Positions 6,906 through 18,489 of a stretch of 64,000 bases of DNA are shown here, in pieces. The stretch is from Yponomeuta sedellus (lineage: Eukaryota; Arthropoda; Insecta; Lepidoptera; Yponomeutidae): positions 21,553,805 to 21,617,804 of the forward strand of contig OW203736.1 of NCBI GenBank assembly GCA_934045075.1, given 5' to 3'. The position numbers and the translations under genes are program-made. The notes beneath the pieces were generated by a model. That model saw nothing but the letters and a program-made list of their open reading frames with translations. It searched no databases and was not told the DNA's origin. Each line of letters starts with the position of its first letter. The stretch's first letter is position 1.

Positions 6906-9812
6906 CTTACATTATTAATAGAGGGCAATTCTGACTTGACAATATACTATCAGAATGTGCGTGGCCTGAGGAGCAAAACTAATCAATTCCGACGCAATGT
7001 TTTACTAAATAATTACGATATTTATGCTATAAGCGAGACCTGGCTTGTGGATGGTATTTCCAACTCAGAGTTATTCGATTCTAGGTATTCGGTGTTCCGA
7101 CGGGACAGATGCTATGAGCTGACTAGTCAGTCACGGGGCGGTGGCGTGTTACTTGCAATACACAAGCGACTCACAACCATTGCTAGACCTGAGTGGAATT
7201 CCTCAGCGGAAGACACTTGGACTTCTGTCAAATTAAAACACGGATTTTTGCATATTGGTGTTATTTATTTGTGTAAGCAAAATGGTGGCTTTTCTTTTGC
7301 TCAACAGTTGCGCAATTTTTGGGAAAAGGCTAATGAAATTATGACTGCTAATCCCTCAGACAAATTTATAATTTTGGGTGGCTTTAATTTAAGTGGAATA
7401 AAGTGGATTTCTGGCGCCTCCGACTACTCAAATAACCATGGTACAGACATGGCTTCGTCCGTTGATGAATTGTACTTGCTAGACGAGATCGCGGTTTGTA
7501 ATTTGTGTCAATTTAACTTTGTTTGTAACCAGTACAACAAAATACTCGACCTTATTTTAAGTAACTCTGATATTTTGGTGTCTTCCTGTGACCATCCTCT
7601 AGTTCCACTAGATCCCTACCATAAAGCTTTGGTCGCTAGCATTAGTCATATCGAGTTTCAGCCTCTCAATGTTGCTCCACGCACCAAATACCAATTTTAC
7701 AAGGCTAATTACGACGAAATTAACAAAGATTTATCGGGAATTGACTGGAACTGCCTTAATAAGCCGGTTAACGAAGCAGTAGACGAATTTTACAACACTA
7801 TTTTTCTTATTAGAGACAAACACGTTACTAAAACCGTAGTTAGAATGAATAAATTTCCATGTTGGTTTTCGGCACCGCTTAAAAAAGTTCTCAAAGAGAG
7901 GTATAAGTTCTATAAAAAATATAAAAACTATAAGATGTCAGCTGATCTTCACAGTGTGCAATTTTTGACTAAAAGAGCTAAATTACTTGAAGCTGAATGC
8001 TACAAAAAATATATATCTAATGTTGAGAGTTGCATCGTAAAAAACCCGAAATATTTTTGGACGCACGTAAAACACCTGTCAAGGTCTAATGGTATTCCTA
8101 ACTCTGTGATTTACAATGATAAATTGGCGACATCTGGTGACCACATCTGTAATCTTTTTTCTGACTATTTCCAATCAATGTTTCTGTCAACCGACTTTGG
8201 ACATTCTATTACTGACCCTGAGTATGCTGGACAAAGCAGCATCTGTGACTTATCCACCATAGAAATCTCTGAGAGTATCGTGAACAAGGAATTGAAGAAA
8301 CTCGACGTAAATAAATCTGCAGGACCGGATGAGATTCCAGCTATATTCATTCGTAACTGTGCTAACACCCTTTCAGAACCAATAAGTAAGCTCTTTCGGT
8401 TGTCACTGGAACAGGGCATAGTACCACTCACCTGGAAACGTGCATTTATCTCTCCGATATTAAAAAAACCTCCGTGCAATCAAGTTTTAAATTACAGACC
8501 TATCTCTAAGCTATGTATAATATCAAAGGTATTTGAGAGAATCATCTACGACCAAATGTACTCTGCCTTGCGTCAATCATTTAGTCCTGTCCAACATGGT
8601 TTTCTTAAGGGTCGTTCCACCGTAACTAACCTTCTGTTGCTAAATGACACTATCAGCTGTAATATGGAGAAAGGTCTTCAAACTGATGTAATCTATACGG
8701 ATTACAGCAAAGCCTTCGATAGAGTGGACCATTCTCAGCTCTTGCACAAATTAAGCACTATAGGCATAAGAGGTGATCTTTTCAGATGGTTCTCGTCATA
8801 TATTGATAACCGATCTCAAGCAGTAGTTATCAGTAACCACATCTCAAGCTGGACTAAAGTGCCCAGCGGCGTTCCTCAGCTCGGCTCCTTGCTCGGCCCC
8901 TTATTATTCGCTATTCTAATTAACGACATTGATAAATGCTTCTTAAACTCCGATATTCTGATTTTTGCGGACGATATGAAAGTTTTCAAATCCATTGCAG
9001 CCACCGCTGATGCAACTGATCTCGAGGGGCCCTAAACAGGCTTGACGCTTTCTGTAATGTAAACAAATTGGACCTCAACCCCTTAAAGTGTCACTCTATA
9101 ACGTTTACAAGGAAGAATAAAGTTGTATCACATTGTTACTCACTAAAAGGGCATAATCTCAATCGGGTAGATGAAGTACGTGACTTGGGTATCATACATG
9201 ATTCGAAGCTTATTTTTGATCGCCACATTGACAATATATGCAAAAAAGCCTTCAGAGCATTAGGTTTTGTAATGCGCACTTCACGTGACTTCAAGAAAGT
9301 TAAAACCTTAAAGTTATTATACTGCACGTACGTAAGAAGTATTCTTGAATATGGTTCACAAGTATGGAACCCCCAATACGATGTATATGTTGATCGAATA
9401 GAGAGGCTGCAAAAAAAAAATTATCAAATTTATTAATCGCCGTATAAGAATCGAAATGGATTACCTGCCATCCTGTCGCTCAATGCATCTTCTTCCACTC
9501 GTTCAACGACGTCGAATAGCCGACATCACAACGCTAATAAAAATTGTCACTGGAATTATTGATTGTCCTGATTTGCTCTCCAGGTTAAACTTTCACATTC
9601 CTGCTAGATCCCTTAGGCATAAACAAACATTTTATACACCTATTTCTTCAAAAAATTATAGAATTAATTCTTTCCTATTTCGGGCTTGCACAACATTTAA
9701 CGGTCTAAGCGATAACCCGGACACTGATGTCGATGTCATTCTCGACAGCGTTTCTTCAGTTAGGCGTAGGTTTGCTGCGAACTTCTTTGGTAGCGAGTTG
9801 TCTACTGTATGA
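6906..9812 (+). pseudogene. LINE ORF2: APE-type endonuclease and reverse transcriptase, frameshifted
   Basis: Open from 6906 with no early ATG. Endonuclease motifs: QNVRGL, SETWL, RGGGVL, then ILGGFNLS where GDFN is normal (catalytic Asp replaced by Gly), then DPYHKAL. RT motifs: LNYRPIS, GFLKGRST, YTDYSKAFDRVDH, SGVPQLGSLLGP (an extra Leu inside the usual PQG), and FADD. Two one-base frameshifts: near 9028-9036 (a G/C run after 'DLEG') and in the A run at about 9412-9421. After them the C-terminal domain continues in frame to 9812 ('RRRIADITTLIKI'). The element is inactive in its present state. Confidence 0.87.
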
Positions 9813-10050
9813 TGGGCTTGGTTGTTTTGATTTGATTATTATATATTAAGTTGATGTTAAGATTCGGCAGTGTAGGTTAATATAATTATTTGTTTTGATG
9901 TTGTAAACACACGAACCTGTTATTTTCTATGTAGCTATAAGTGAAAACCTTTAAATGACTTTTTACTGCTATATTGTAAAATGTACCCTCCATTTTGTTG
10001 TATTAGTCGATGGTTTTCCTAAAATACAATAAATAAATACAATAAATAAA
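9813..10050 (+). other. LINE 3' UTR and A-rich tail
   Basis: Non-coding sequence after ORF2 ending in repeated 'aataaatac' units. No separate gene. Confidence 0.65.
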
Positions 10051-11129
10051 AATTGTAGCCCGTAGGCGAGGGGCCTTAGATGTTTGTTCAAAAACGTCCA
10101 ATGTGAATTCTCCTATACTCCATCGCTTTTGTATTTAAACAAGCACCTAAAAAAACACGTCCGCTTTCAAACGTTGATATACGTAAACATGTACGCCGCA
10201 GACTTTTAGGTTTCCTCATTAAAGGTCGCGGTACATTATTATAATTTATTTGTCATTTATCCTAATTTTATATACTGCGGAAATATTTTTCTTCTTAATT
10301 TTGGCAAAGTCATAATTACGTCGAGCACCTCACCCATAATGGTAGCAGCCAACATACCTACGTCCATAATGCCAACAACTACAAAGAGAAATGGCAGCTC
10401 AAATAGCTTTACGAGTTCACTAGAAGACAAGAATTCCCGTTAGTCGTTAGAGGGAATATTGTCCAAAGTTTTCCTTGAGTTTTCCTGTCTCAACTCCAGC
10501 TGACGCAGGCATCTACGCAGGCAGAGATTGCCCTGCCAAATATTTAAATTGGTTATCAACACTTGCTTAGGTACTAAACGCTCCAAAGATGACATGCGAT
10601 AGATCTATCACTGCGGGGTATTACAGGACCGACTTATTTTCAATTGAGAGTGGCGACACTAGTCATAATCGAATACAGTACTACACATCATAAAAGCCCC
10701 TTCGGGAATCTACGTTCGCGCAGACTAGAAAGAAGTGTAACGAAAGTGCCCGAAGCTATAAGTACATTCAACATGATCTTCAACCGATACGGTTAAGGTG
10801 CAGAATTGATTGCCGCAGTATCGCTACCTATTTCGCTCACGCTAATATTGCCAAACTAATAGTCACCTGCTTCGATGACGTTGAATCAACCAATAGCAAC
10901 AAAGGCGCGCGGCCTGCCACAAAATGAAACTATCTGATTAGTCGATCAAATTGCCGCACATCCAAAATTTGGTCATCTGCGCAGGTACATCCGCGGGACT
11001 TATTTCTTGTGTAGCACTGTACAAGAAAACATCATACTTAGCTGGATGCCCATTATCTAAATGTTTTCTTTTATCCCTGACTGTGCATCCTACCTACCCA
11101 TCCAGGTTACAGGCAGGCGTGAGTTTTTG
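10051..11129. other. Unannotated spacer
   Basis: No coding exon, RNA gene or familiar repeat recognised. A 23-residue-scale open frame near 10951-11217 has no domain. Confidence 0.4.
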
Positions 11130-11330
11130 TATTATTTATTTTACAAAGCAAGACCAGTCGCTAGCGGTGAAGGGAAACATCGGCATAGTGACGGCCCCAA
11201 AGTGTCTGAGGTGTTGAAATAGCTCAGCGCTTGAAATTGCCAATACCCGTTGGGCACGCGTGGTAATTAAGCCCATACTCTCTGAGAGAAGAGCTATGCT
11301 CTGCTGTGGGACGGTTATGCTACATAAAAT
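11130..11330 (+). repeat. SINE-C copy, 5'-truncated
   Basis: Lepidopteran SINE body: 'agcggtgaagggaaacatcg', then 'agcgcttgaaattgccaat', 'gggcacgcgtggtaattaag', and the 'ctctgagagaag' and 'ctgctgtgggacg' tail. The tRNA head is missing. Confidence 0.8.
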
Positions 11331-11717
11331 AGAAATTTTAAGGTTTAGGTTAAGATTTTGAGGCGGCCTGGAAGAAATTGCTATTAGCAATAAGGCCGCC
11401 AATTGTATCTTATCTTCTGTACGTGCTGTTTCTGCGACAATTTTACGGTACACAATAAAGAATATTGTAATCTTATCTTTAAAGACAATTTTCTTGTCGA
11501 CTGTCCGCGCAAGTGGGGTCCTTTGTCCGGAGCTGTACCGTTTATATCGTGTAAATGTCCAGATGGGATTATGCCGCGCAGTTTCAGCAATGAAAACTTA
11601 ATATTATTAATTTCCGAGAACTGTGACAATGTGACTGCTCAAGACAGAACTGGTTAGTGTCAGTTTGTTCGTAAGTAGCCTTTGTTTTATGTGGCTTCCG
11701 ATATTATTAAATCTGGC
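11331..11717. other. Spacer with overlapping unrecognised ORFs
   Basis: Open frames exist on both strands (about 80-105 codons) but show no motif, no splice context and no family resemblance. Read as chance. Confidence 0.35.
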
Positions 11718-12055
11718 ATCGATATCAACCCTTTATATGTCCCCACTGTTGGGGCACGGGTCTCTTCCTGTATCGCAGGAAGGTTAGGCCATACTCCACC
11801 ACGGGGGCCAAGTCCGGTCTGGTGTAGGATTGTAAGACAGTGACGGGCCTTAATGTCAGAAGTTATAAAGCCGCCCATAAGCCCTCTGACATGGCTTAAC
11901 GACTGCCATTACATGACAACCGGCACCAACGGCTTAGCGTGCCTTGCGAAGCACGGAAGCCCTCGGAAAAAATGCTACTAGCGGTAACGGTAGCAGCAAC
12001 AACAGGCGCGGTCAGGTACCCATCTAGTACCTGACCGCGCCTGTTGCTGCTTAAT
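11718..12055 (+). repeat. Family D repeat ending in a palindrome
   Basis: Body words 'ccccactgttggggcacggg', 'tcgcaggaaggttaggccat', 'ccgcccataagccctctgac', 'gccttgcgaagcacggaag' are shared with copies at 13.37, 53.81 and 55.98 kb. It ends in an inverted repeat: 'caacaggcgcggtcaggtac' (about 12000-12019) against 'gtacctgaccgcgcctgttg' (12027-12046). Probably an old SINE-like lepidopteran repeat. Confidence 0.7.
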
Positions 12056-13365
12056 CCAAGTCATTGATTGAATCACTCGGTTCCGCTAGGCCACGAGCGC
12101 TTGCAAATCTGGCATTGGTTATACAGAAACAACCTATAGGTAATAGGTTTTCTCTCATCTAGTATGCAAGTCTTATCTAGGCGCATAAAAAGTGATTAGG
12201 TTATCATCATAAAATATATTGAGAGTTACCGCCTGTTTCTAATTCACTATCAATCTGTTACTCTTCGTTAACAACTGTCAGTTGTCATAAGTGCATAAAA
12301 ATCAACGAACAGCTGTTAACAGTGCATAAAAATCAACTAACAGCTGTTAACAAAATATTAACATTTTGTTGGTGAACGAGAAACTGCGTGTCACTCTCTA
12401 TCGGTGCAGCATAAGTAACTAAAGACTACTAATGTAAAGACGTGTATATACTCGTATAAGTATTACCCCCTCCCAACCCTCACCAGGGGGGATGAGGTAT
12501 CGAATAACGCCCACGAAGGACTAAAAGTACCCCAAACAAAAAGTCCCTCCAGTTAACGAGGACACCAAGAGACGGACTGGGCAAAAGTTCGGTGTTTTCT
12601 TTTAAAACGCCTTTTCTTTTTCAACTTCATGTAAATTACAACACAATGTTATCTCAGAGTATTTGCTTCCATAGCTTTCACTTTACTCAATTTCCGGGGA
12701 ACAAAATGATCGCACACCGTATATAGGCGTTGAGTCCGCGACAAGTACTCGGAGGACATTTTTTACGATTCAGAGACTTTTGTCCCTCGGGGACAAAAGT
12801 CCCTTGTCTGCTCAGGCCTTTAGGGACTCCCAGGAGGCAAAAGGCAACAAAGGGTGTTGGCAGTTACAGATTCGCGCAATTCTATTCTTTTACTCGAACT
12901 CATCACCATTTCTTAGGTACTCAATTTAGGTTAAAGCTCACACTTGGGTTTCCCGCCCAATAATAATAAAACTTCATGAATCAAACCCTTTCTGCACATA
13001 ACTCAATATTCATAGCATAGCACGTCAATTCAGAAAGGGGCTTCCTTCAAAAATGTTTAGCGTTATCCATCAACGGAGCTTTAGCGTTGGATTTATTTTA
13101 TACGTTCTTAATTTTTTTTTCTGCATGCGGGGTAAATCGTTTTAGCCATTACAAAGGTGAGTTCGGTTAAGACTATATTTTTGCACTTTTTTCTGCACTG
13201 CTTCACAAGGAGCCTTATGTTTTAAAATGCGTGTTTTTACATATATTTCTTCGTTATGCTCTGTAGCCGAAACGGCGTGATGGACTTTAGTTTGAGATGT
13301 GTCGTTCGAGTCGTGTAAGCTGTAAGAGATACACTGAGTACCTATATATAAAAATCTTTATCGGT
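12056..13365. other. Unannotated spacer with one hairpin
   Basis: 'acttttgtccctcggggacaaaagt' (about 12776-12800) is a near-perfect hairpin in a stretch rich in 'aaagtcc'-like words (12.5-12.9 kb), possibly an old retroelement remnant. No coding motif is visible. Confidence 0.35.
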
Positions 13366-13574
13366 ATCAACCCTTGTATGTCCCCACTGCTGGGGCACGG
13401 GTCTCTTCCTGCGTCGCAGGAAGGTTAGGCCATACTCCACCACTGGGGGCAAGTCGGGGTTGGTGGAGGATTGTAAGACAGTGGCGGGCCTTACTGTCAG
13501 AAGTTATCAAGCCGCCCATAAGGCCTCTGACATGGCTTGGCTTAACGTTAAGCCAAGCCATGTCAGAGGCCTTA
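13366..13574 (+). repeat. Family D repeat fused to a perfect 28-bp palindrome
   Basis: Same body as at 11.7 kb, truncated inside the 'aaggcctctgacatggctt' segment. Positions 13519-13546 and 13547-13574 are exact reverse complements with no spacer, so the repeat's broken end is duplicated in inverted orientation. Confidence 0.85.
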
Positions 13575-14184
13575 TATAAAAATATTATAAAACTAAAATC
13601 GCCGTCAATAGAAATTGTGGACTATGTAAACAAACAGAAGTAAAAATGTGGTAGTTTATTCTTATTTACTCGATGTTCTTTTGACGAATTTCACTGAAGA
13701 TTATTTCAACTTACAGAAATTAAGTTCACGTTTGGTGTTTACTGCATATATTAATTTAAATATTGATTTAGAACCAAATGCAATAAGGAGCTTTGTCTAC
13801 AAATTTCCCAATTTCAAAACAAATACAGCATATTTACTAATCTAAAAAACATTAACGCAGTCGGATGCTAAGCCTGAAGAAGAAGGCCTATGGGACGTAT
13901 TACGGCTACGTAAAAAAATCTACTGATAAAAATATAAGTGGAACATTGAATTGGAACTAGCAGTGCTTATTCACCCGGGATGACGCAGGGAATTTATGTG
14001 CGTCTTTGTTTATGCGTAAGTAAATTTACTCCGAATATAGTAGACAGATGAGAAGCTGGACTGTATTCGGTCAGCGTATACAGATTTATCCGGCTTTTAG
14101 TGTTTAATAGGTATTCAGTAGGTAGGCCAAGATAAAATGTTCCCGATATCGGCGTGCGGAGAAATAACATACATACAGGCACAT
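13575..14184. other. AT-rich spacer
   Basis: A 65-codon open frame at 13648-13845 has no recognisable feature. Nothing else is seen. Confidence 0.35.
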
Positions 14185-14499
14185 GTCTGTTAGCTTTTAG
14201 AATATACCTCGGCTACTATCGGATTGAATCGGATATATTCGTGTAATAGAAATATCGGAATTAATATGACACTTCTTCGTCTTCTTCAAGCTATATGTAT
14301 TAGTCCCCTGCTGGACATAGCCCACATATAAATATATGACACTTAATGACGTCATAATATGACACTTAATTTCACATAACTTTTCAAAATAGTGAAGAAA
14401 AGTTTTATACAGAGAAGGAAGCAGTATTATACTCGTGTGCTTTCGGCGAAAACCGAAGCCTACTCTAGAGCCCGAGGTATATACTAAAAGCTAACAGAC
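14185..14499. mobile_element. TIR element, family G, with nested SINE tail
   Basis: Ends 'gtctgttagcttttagaata' and 'tatactaaaagctaacagac' form imperfect TIRs with 'cctcgg/ccgagg' inside. A second copy lies at 30.02 kb in the opposite orientation. A short lepidopteran repeat tail (about 14278-14330, 'agtcccctgctggacatagc') sits inside, flanked by repeats of 'atatgacactt', consistent with a target duplication. Confidence 0.75.
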
Positions 14500-14690
14500 T
14501 GTACATTGCTTCTGGTCCCACACTAGGATACCCTGTGTGGTGAGAACCAGAAACAACGACATCACAACTATGTAAACATCCAAGTCCTGGGTTTTTTTTG
14601 TCCCCAGCCGGGATTCGAACCCGAGACCACTGGAATGGTAGGCAGACGCGCTACCGCTGCGCCACAGAGGTCGTCAAGTATCGAAAGAAA
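14500..14690 (-). repeat. SINE-B copy with tRNA-like head
   Basis: On the minus strand: tRNA-like head 'ctgtggcgcagcggtagcgc' with B box 'gggttcgaatcccggct', then an A run, 'cctaggtgt'-like 'ccaggacttggatgtttac', 'gtgatgtcgttgtttctgg' and 'gggtatcctagtgtggga'. Other copies are at 30.6, 48.9, 54.3, 56.9 and 62.8 kb. The standard layout (head, body, tail) makes this a tRNA-derived SINE. Confidence 0.82.
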
Positions 14691-14694
14691 AATA

Positions 14695-14950
14695 TCACAT
14701 AACGAGGCCCAGGTTCGATTCCCAGTGCAAGCCTGTACCAGAGACTGTTCCGTAAGTTATGTACATTTGTGTAGTTATAGTAGCAATACCACTCGCTAAC
14801 TGTGAAGGAAAACATCGTGTGGAGACCTGAGTATCTCAGGTGTTCGAATATCTCAGCGCTTGAAATTGCCAATCCAGTGTTGGGCACGCGTGGTAATTAA
14901 GCCCATACTCTCTCTCAGAGAGAAGGCCTGTGCCCTGTCGTGGGACAAAA
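14695..14950 (+). repeat. SINE-C copy
   Basis: The end of a tRNA-like head ('caggttcgattcccagtgc') is followed by 'gtagttatagtagcaatacc', 'ctgtgaaggaaaacatcgtg', 'agcgcttgaaattgccaat' and the 'agagagaaggcctgtgccct' tail. Good match to the common lepidopteran SINE. Confidence 0.85.
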
Positions 14951-15466
14951 CGTAATGAGTCCTACCCACACCGTTGTACCTACCTAGTCTACACCTAAAC
15001 TACATTAGGTTGTTGAAGTGACCATCTCAGCTGAATGTAATACAAACGATTTAGTGCTCCACCCCAGACATTTGGTGGTGTAGCTGTACTATATTCAATT
15101 CAATTAAATTTATTTCAACGTAAAGAATTTACATTCTGTTTGCTGAATGTCAAAGTACAATGTAACATGAAAGTGAAAGCCGCCGCCTTCGGGCCGTAGT
15201 GTAGTGGAGAAAAAGGCAGCGGGTAAAAAAACTCCACTCTGACCATCTTTACTCAAGGCCTCTTAAATCTAATACATTAGATACCACCTATACGCATATA
15301 ACCATGATTGCCATTAATAACTTTAAATGCTAAGGCATTATTCAATTGTTTTACATAGGCCGTATATGTTTTCTCAAAGCAGTAACAAATAAACTTAGTA
15401 CCTACAAAGTTGGAAAACCAGTGAACTTTTTATTTTCTGCCACATACTCTCAACTTGGTCAAAGCT
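14951..15466. other. Spacer downstream of the unidentified gene
   Basis: No exon or repeat boundary recognised. Confidence 0.35.
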
Positions 15467-15690
15467 TTAAAAATATGGTAGAATTGGGTCTATGGCTTCT
15501 TGAGGTTTACGAATATACGAATAAGGTTTATCAACTCCGTAAGTTCTTTTTTCATCATACGGGACTGCTTCCAATAGGTTGTCGCGGCCTCTCCGGTGGT
15601 TAACCCCATACATAGGCTTGTTCAATTTGTTTTGGACGCGCCGCGAAACTTTGTTATCGCGTAAACCCACGTAAAGGTTTAGAAAAGAAA
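15467..15690 (-). pseudogene. Third tandem copy of the last exon (copy C)
   Basis: On the minus strand it repeats the last exon of the unidentified gene: 'RDNKVSRRVQNKLNKP' and 'NLLEAVPYDEKR' correspond to 'RDDKVKRRVPNNGNKP' and 'PLLEAVPYDGER'. It stays open further, ending 'AIDPILPYF', which suggests an older, longer C-terminus. Distance to the next copy is about 230 bp. Whether it is ever used as an alternative last exon cannot be told. Confidence 0.75.
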
Positions 15691-15744
15691 AAAAACGGAC
15701 TGTAATAGAGCAATATTTGGTTTATGGTGTCTTGAGAAAATACG

Positions 15745-15920
15745 GATAGAAGTCGAAGACGTCTTACTCCTTTCTCCATCAAAATTCATAAGGCACAGCT
15801 TTCAATAACGGTTGTTGCGGTTTCTCCAGTGGGCATCCCCATATAGCTTGTTCCTATTGTTGGGGACGCGCCGCCTAACTTTCTTATCGCGTGTACCCAT
15901 ATAAAGGTTTAGAAAAGAAA
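15745..15920 (-). pseudogene. Second tandem copy of the last exon (copy B)
   Basis: 'RDKKVRRRVPNNRNK' is readable, then one base is missing relative to copy A ('aagctatatgg' against 'aagcctatatgg') and the frame breaks. The sequence before it ('cttttctaaacctttat' on the minus strand) is shared with the sequence before copy C, so the duplicated unit of about 225 bp includes flanking sequence. Confidence 0.75.
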
Positions 15921-15988
15921 TATGGGTCTGTGATATGGCAAGATTTGGTTTATGGTTTAATGAGATAATATGGATAGCAATAGTCAAC

Positions 15989-16200
15989 TTAGTAAATCCT
16001 TTCTCCATCATAAGGCACGGCTTCCAATAACGGTTGACGCGGCCTGTCCGGTGGGTATCCCCATATAGGCTTGTTCCCATTGTTGGGGACGCGTCGCTTG
16101 ACTTTGTCATCGCGTATCATCTCGTACGCCACTCGGCCTATGCTCTCCTGGTACTCGCTTAGCGCCGTCTTGTAGTAGTGGGGGCGGGAGTAGCCGAGTA
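15989..16200 (-). CDS. Unidentified gene, last exon (copy A)
   Basis: Acceptor 'cccgttccag' precedes 16200. The exon has 2 nt completing a split codon, then 69 codons and a TAA at 15989-15991. The protein is basic and aromatic: 'LGYSRPHYYKTALSEYQESI', 'GRVAYEMIRDDKVKRR', 'NKPIWGYPPDRPRQP', 'LLEAVPYDGERIY'. The phase fits the exon at 17597-17839 exactly. I do not recognise the family. The short Tyr/Pro-rich motifs resemble those of small axonemal microtubule-lumen proteins, but that is only an impression. Two degenerate copies follow downstream. Confidence 0.72.
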
Positions 16201-17596
16201 CTGGAACGGGTAAGATTAGATTTAGACGCGTTGCCGTTGTCTGTTTTTGACGGCCAGGGAGAAGATGAGATAAGAAAATAATATTCTTTATTGAACACCA
16301 GAGAACATGACATATATTTTAAAAAAAAAATCGATTATTTATTACTAGCTACTAGCCACGACTTCGTTCGCGAAGAAATTTTTATATTTCATTTTGGAGT
16401 AGACTATATTCTATTATGGACTATAATCTATATCTGTGTCGCATACATACATACTTTCACATTTATTACATGAAGTAAGTTTATTTGTACATTTCTTATT
16501 TTATTATGGCAGGCATTTTATTTCCTATGCCACTAGCCAAGTATACACAATGGCTGGGATAATAAAGTTGCAAAAATATGCAACCCGAAGGGCTATATGC
16601 CGCTGCTAGGCAAAGATTGCCGTCAACTGCGGTTGGCAGTTTTTTGAAATTTTTATGTGCATTAAAATAATAAATAAGTATCGACTTACCCCGATCCTGC
16701 GGCCAAAGTCAGAATGCAATCAGAAAACAGACATTTAGATAACCTCCGCAGATTTTGATAGAAATTAGAGGGGGAAAACTTAGTAATTACCCCTAAAATT
16801 AAGTATAAATCGTAACATGTCAGTTCTATGTACATAGGTAGGTACTCAAAGTTATTTTTAAATGGCTGGACTTAATTTAGTAGGCTTACCCTGGATTCTT
16901 AATTACCCCATGTTCTTACTCAAATCAAATATTTTTATTCATTACAAAAACAAAGTTGTTAGTTTCGCAATTAATACCTATATTTTGTGGAGACGAATCT
17001 GACAAAGAAACTCTACATTTATTCTTTTAAGGTAGGTATGTTCAACTTAATTAACAAAGTACTCATAAATGTGTTTATGAGTACTTTGTACTAAACACAA
17101 ACGTAATTTTTATCACAAACCTGTTATTTAAGTTTTATTTTTAATAACGTTTTTATTGTGCAATAAAGTGTAACAAACAAACATTCATCCTCGAAATATC
17201 TTTCGAGGTGATAACTAGCGCCGAACTAATTATCATAACTCGATTTATAATACGTTTTTGTCTAAAAGTGAACATGAGAAATCTTAACAACTGTGACAAC
17301 TACTTTTAAAACCTACAGTCTAGAACTTAGGATCAATAGACTAGAACTTCAATCTTCTTCTTCTTCATGCTATATTAGTCCACTGCTGGACATAGCCCTC
17401 CTCTAATGAGCGCCATAACGCCCTGCCTTGCCGCATCCAGCATCCAGAACATTAATCGATTTTCGCTAAAAACGGCCGTTTTTGGCGGAAACTAAGAAGA
17501 ATCTCTCACGTTCCATCTCTCTCCCTCTCTCTCACACACATGCACACACGCGCTCTATCTCTCTGTCTTATGCTTCTTCTCACTCTGTGTACTAAC
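16201..17596 (-). other. Intron of the unidentified gene
   Basis: AT-rich. It contains a short repeat tail at about 17345-17440 (reverse of 'tccagcagtggactaatata'), a CT/CA-rich simple repeat at 17515-17580 and a 16-bp-arm hairpin at 17054-17089 ('acaaagtactcataaa'). The piece at 16340-16400 ('gccacgacttcgttcgcg') resembles a common lepidopteran non-LTR tail. Confidence 0.5.
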
Positions 17597-17839
17597 TTCG
17601 GAAATGCGTCTGCAGCGGCTCCAAAGTCGGCTCGTCCATGTCTCGCTCGTAGATCGACCTAGCCTTCTTCATGATTTCAGTCTCCTTAAGGGCCATTGCC
17701 TTGGGCAAGTCGGCCATGGTGGGCTCTGGCGGCTTGGGTATAGGCTTGCAGGGGTCTGGACGTACTTTGGGGACTGGCTTTCGAGTCTTCAAGTCTGGGG
17801 TAAGGGTGCTCGGAGTTAGCTTCACGGACAGATCAATAA
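17597..17839 (-). CDS. Unidentified gene, middle exon
   Basis: 243 nt: 2 + 80 codons + 1. Acceptor '...acgttgaag' before 17839, donor GTTAGT at 17596-17591. It encodes a Pro/Lys-rich linker ('VPKVRPDPCKPIPKPPEP') followed by a charged helix-like stretch ('KAMALKETEIMKKARSIYER'). If not spliced at 17597, the frame ends at an immediate TAG, so it could instead be a terminal exon. I prefer splicing because the donor is good and phase 1 matches the next exon. The acceptor is weak in pyrimidines; an alternative AG lies 10 bases upstream but would break the phase with the preceding exon. Confidence 0.68.
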
Positions 17840-18489
17840 CTTCAACGTGCTATTGGTAAAATATGCAAAACGTTTCTCCAGTCTGGTTAAGATTAAACTA
17901 CTTTCAATAAACCGGAGTACAAGTACCTACTTTTTTCAAGCAATCTTTAAACTTGACGTTGTGCAAAATATATTATAATCTTATAAACACTTATCTACAT
18001 ACGAGTATTACGCGGCTACGCTCGCGTTAGACATTACCCCACGGGAATGCGTTACCGAGTTATCTAGTATCCTATGTCTCAATTCAGATCTTTGTCTAGG
18101 GGCCAGTTTCTAAATTGAAAACCGCAGTGCTCTCTTCGAATTTCCCAGAAAAGACCGTGTCAGAACGTTACTTACTTAATACTGTTAAATATTTAGTGAA
18201 ATTCTCAATTCAGAAACCGGCCTTAACTCAACACCAAGTTTTATTTAAATCCGGTCAGCCATCATTGAGTAACAAACATTCAAACATCTTCACAAACTTC
18301 CAAATTTATAATATTAGAAGGATTGGAAGTGGTTAAATTTTCAATATTGAAGAGTCGGTTTTCAAGATTGAGTTATAGTATTTTCTAAGGTTAACACGAG
18401 CACTAGACATAATTAAGATTGAGTTATTTCATTAACGCAGTAGGTACGTTTGGCATTTTTGGAATTAATAAATCAAAAATAACACATAC

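Larger units (their letters stand above)
5500..10050 (+). mobile_element. Nearly complete two-ORF non-LTR retrotransposon (Jockey/CR1 group)
   Basis: Short 5' leader, ORF1, a 429-bp inter-ORF gap, ORF2 with endonuclease and RT, a 3' UTR and an A-rich tail of 'aataaataaatacaataa' type at about 10020-10050. The exact 5' end and target duplication could not be identified. Two frameshifts and altered catalytic residues in ORF2 mean it is not autonomous now. Confidence 0.88.

Noticed and set aside
6530..6934. 134-codon frame between LINE ORFs as an extra gene
   Set aside because: No motif, in the AT-rich inter-ORF spacer, overlaps the start of ORF2.
11136..11878. Overlapping ORFs on both strands at 11.1-11.9 kb
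   Set aside because: They coincide with SINE-C and family D repeats or show no coding signature.
17597..17839. Terminal exon ending at the TAG just after 17597
   Set aside because: Possible, but the GTTAGT donor and exact phase fit with 15989-16200 favour splicing.
17604..17859. Plus-strand frames of 62-71 codons
   Set aside because: Antisense shadows of the minus exon 17597-17839.
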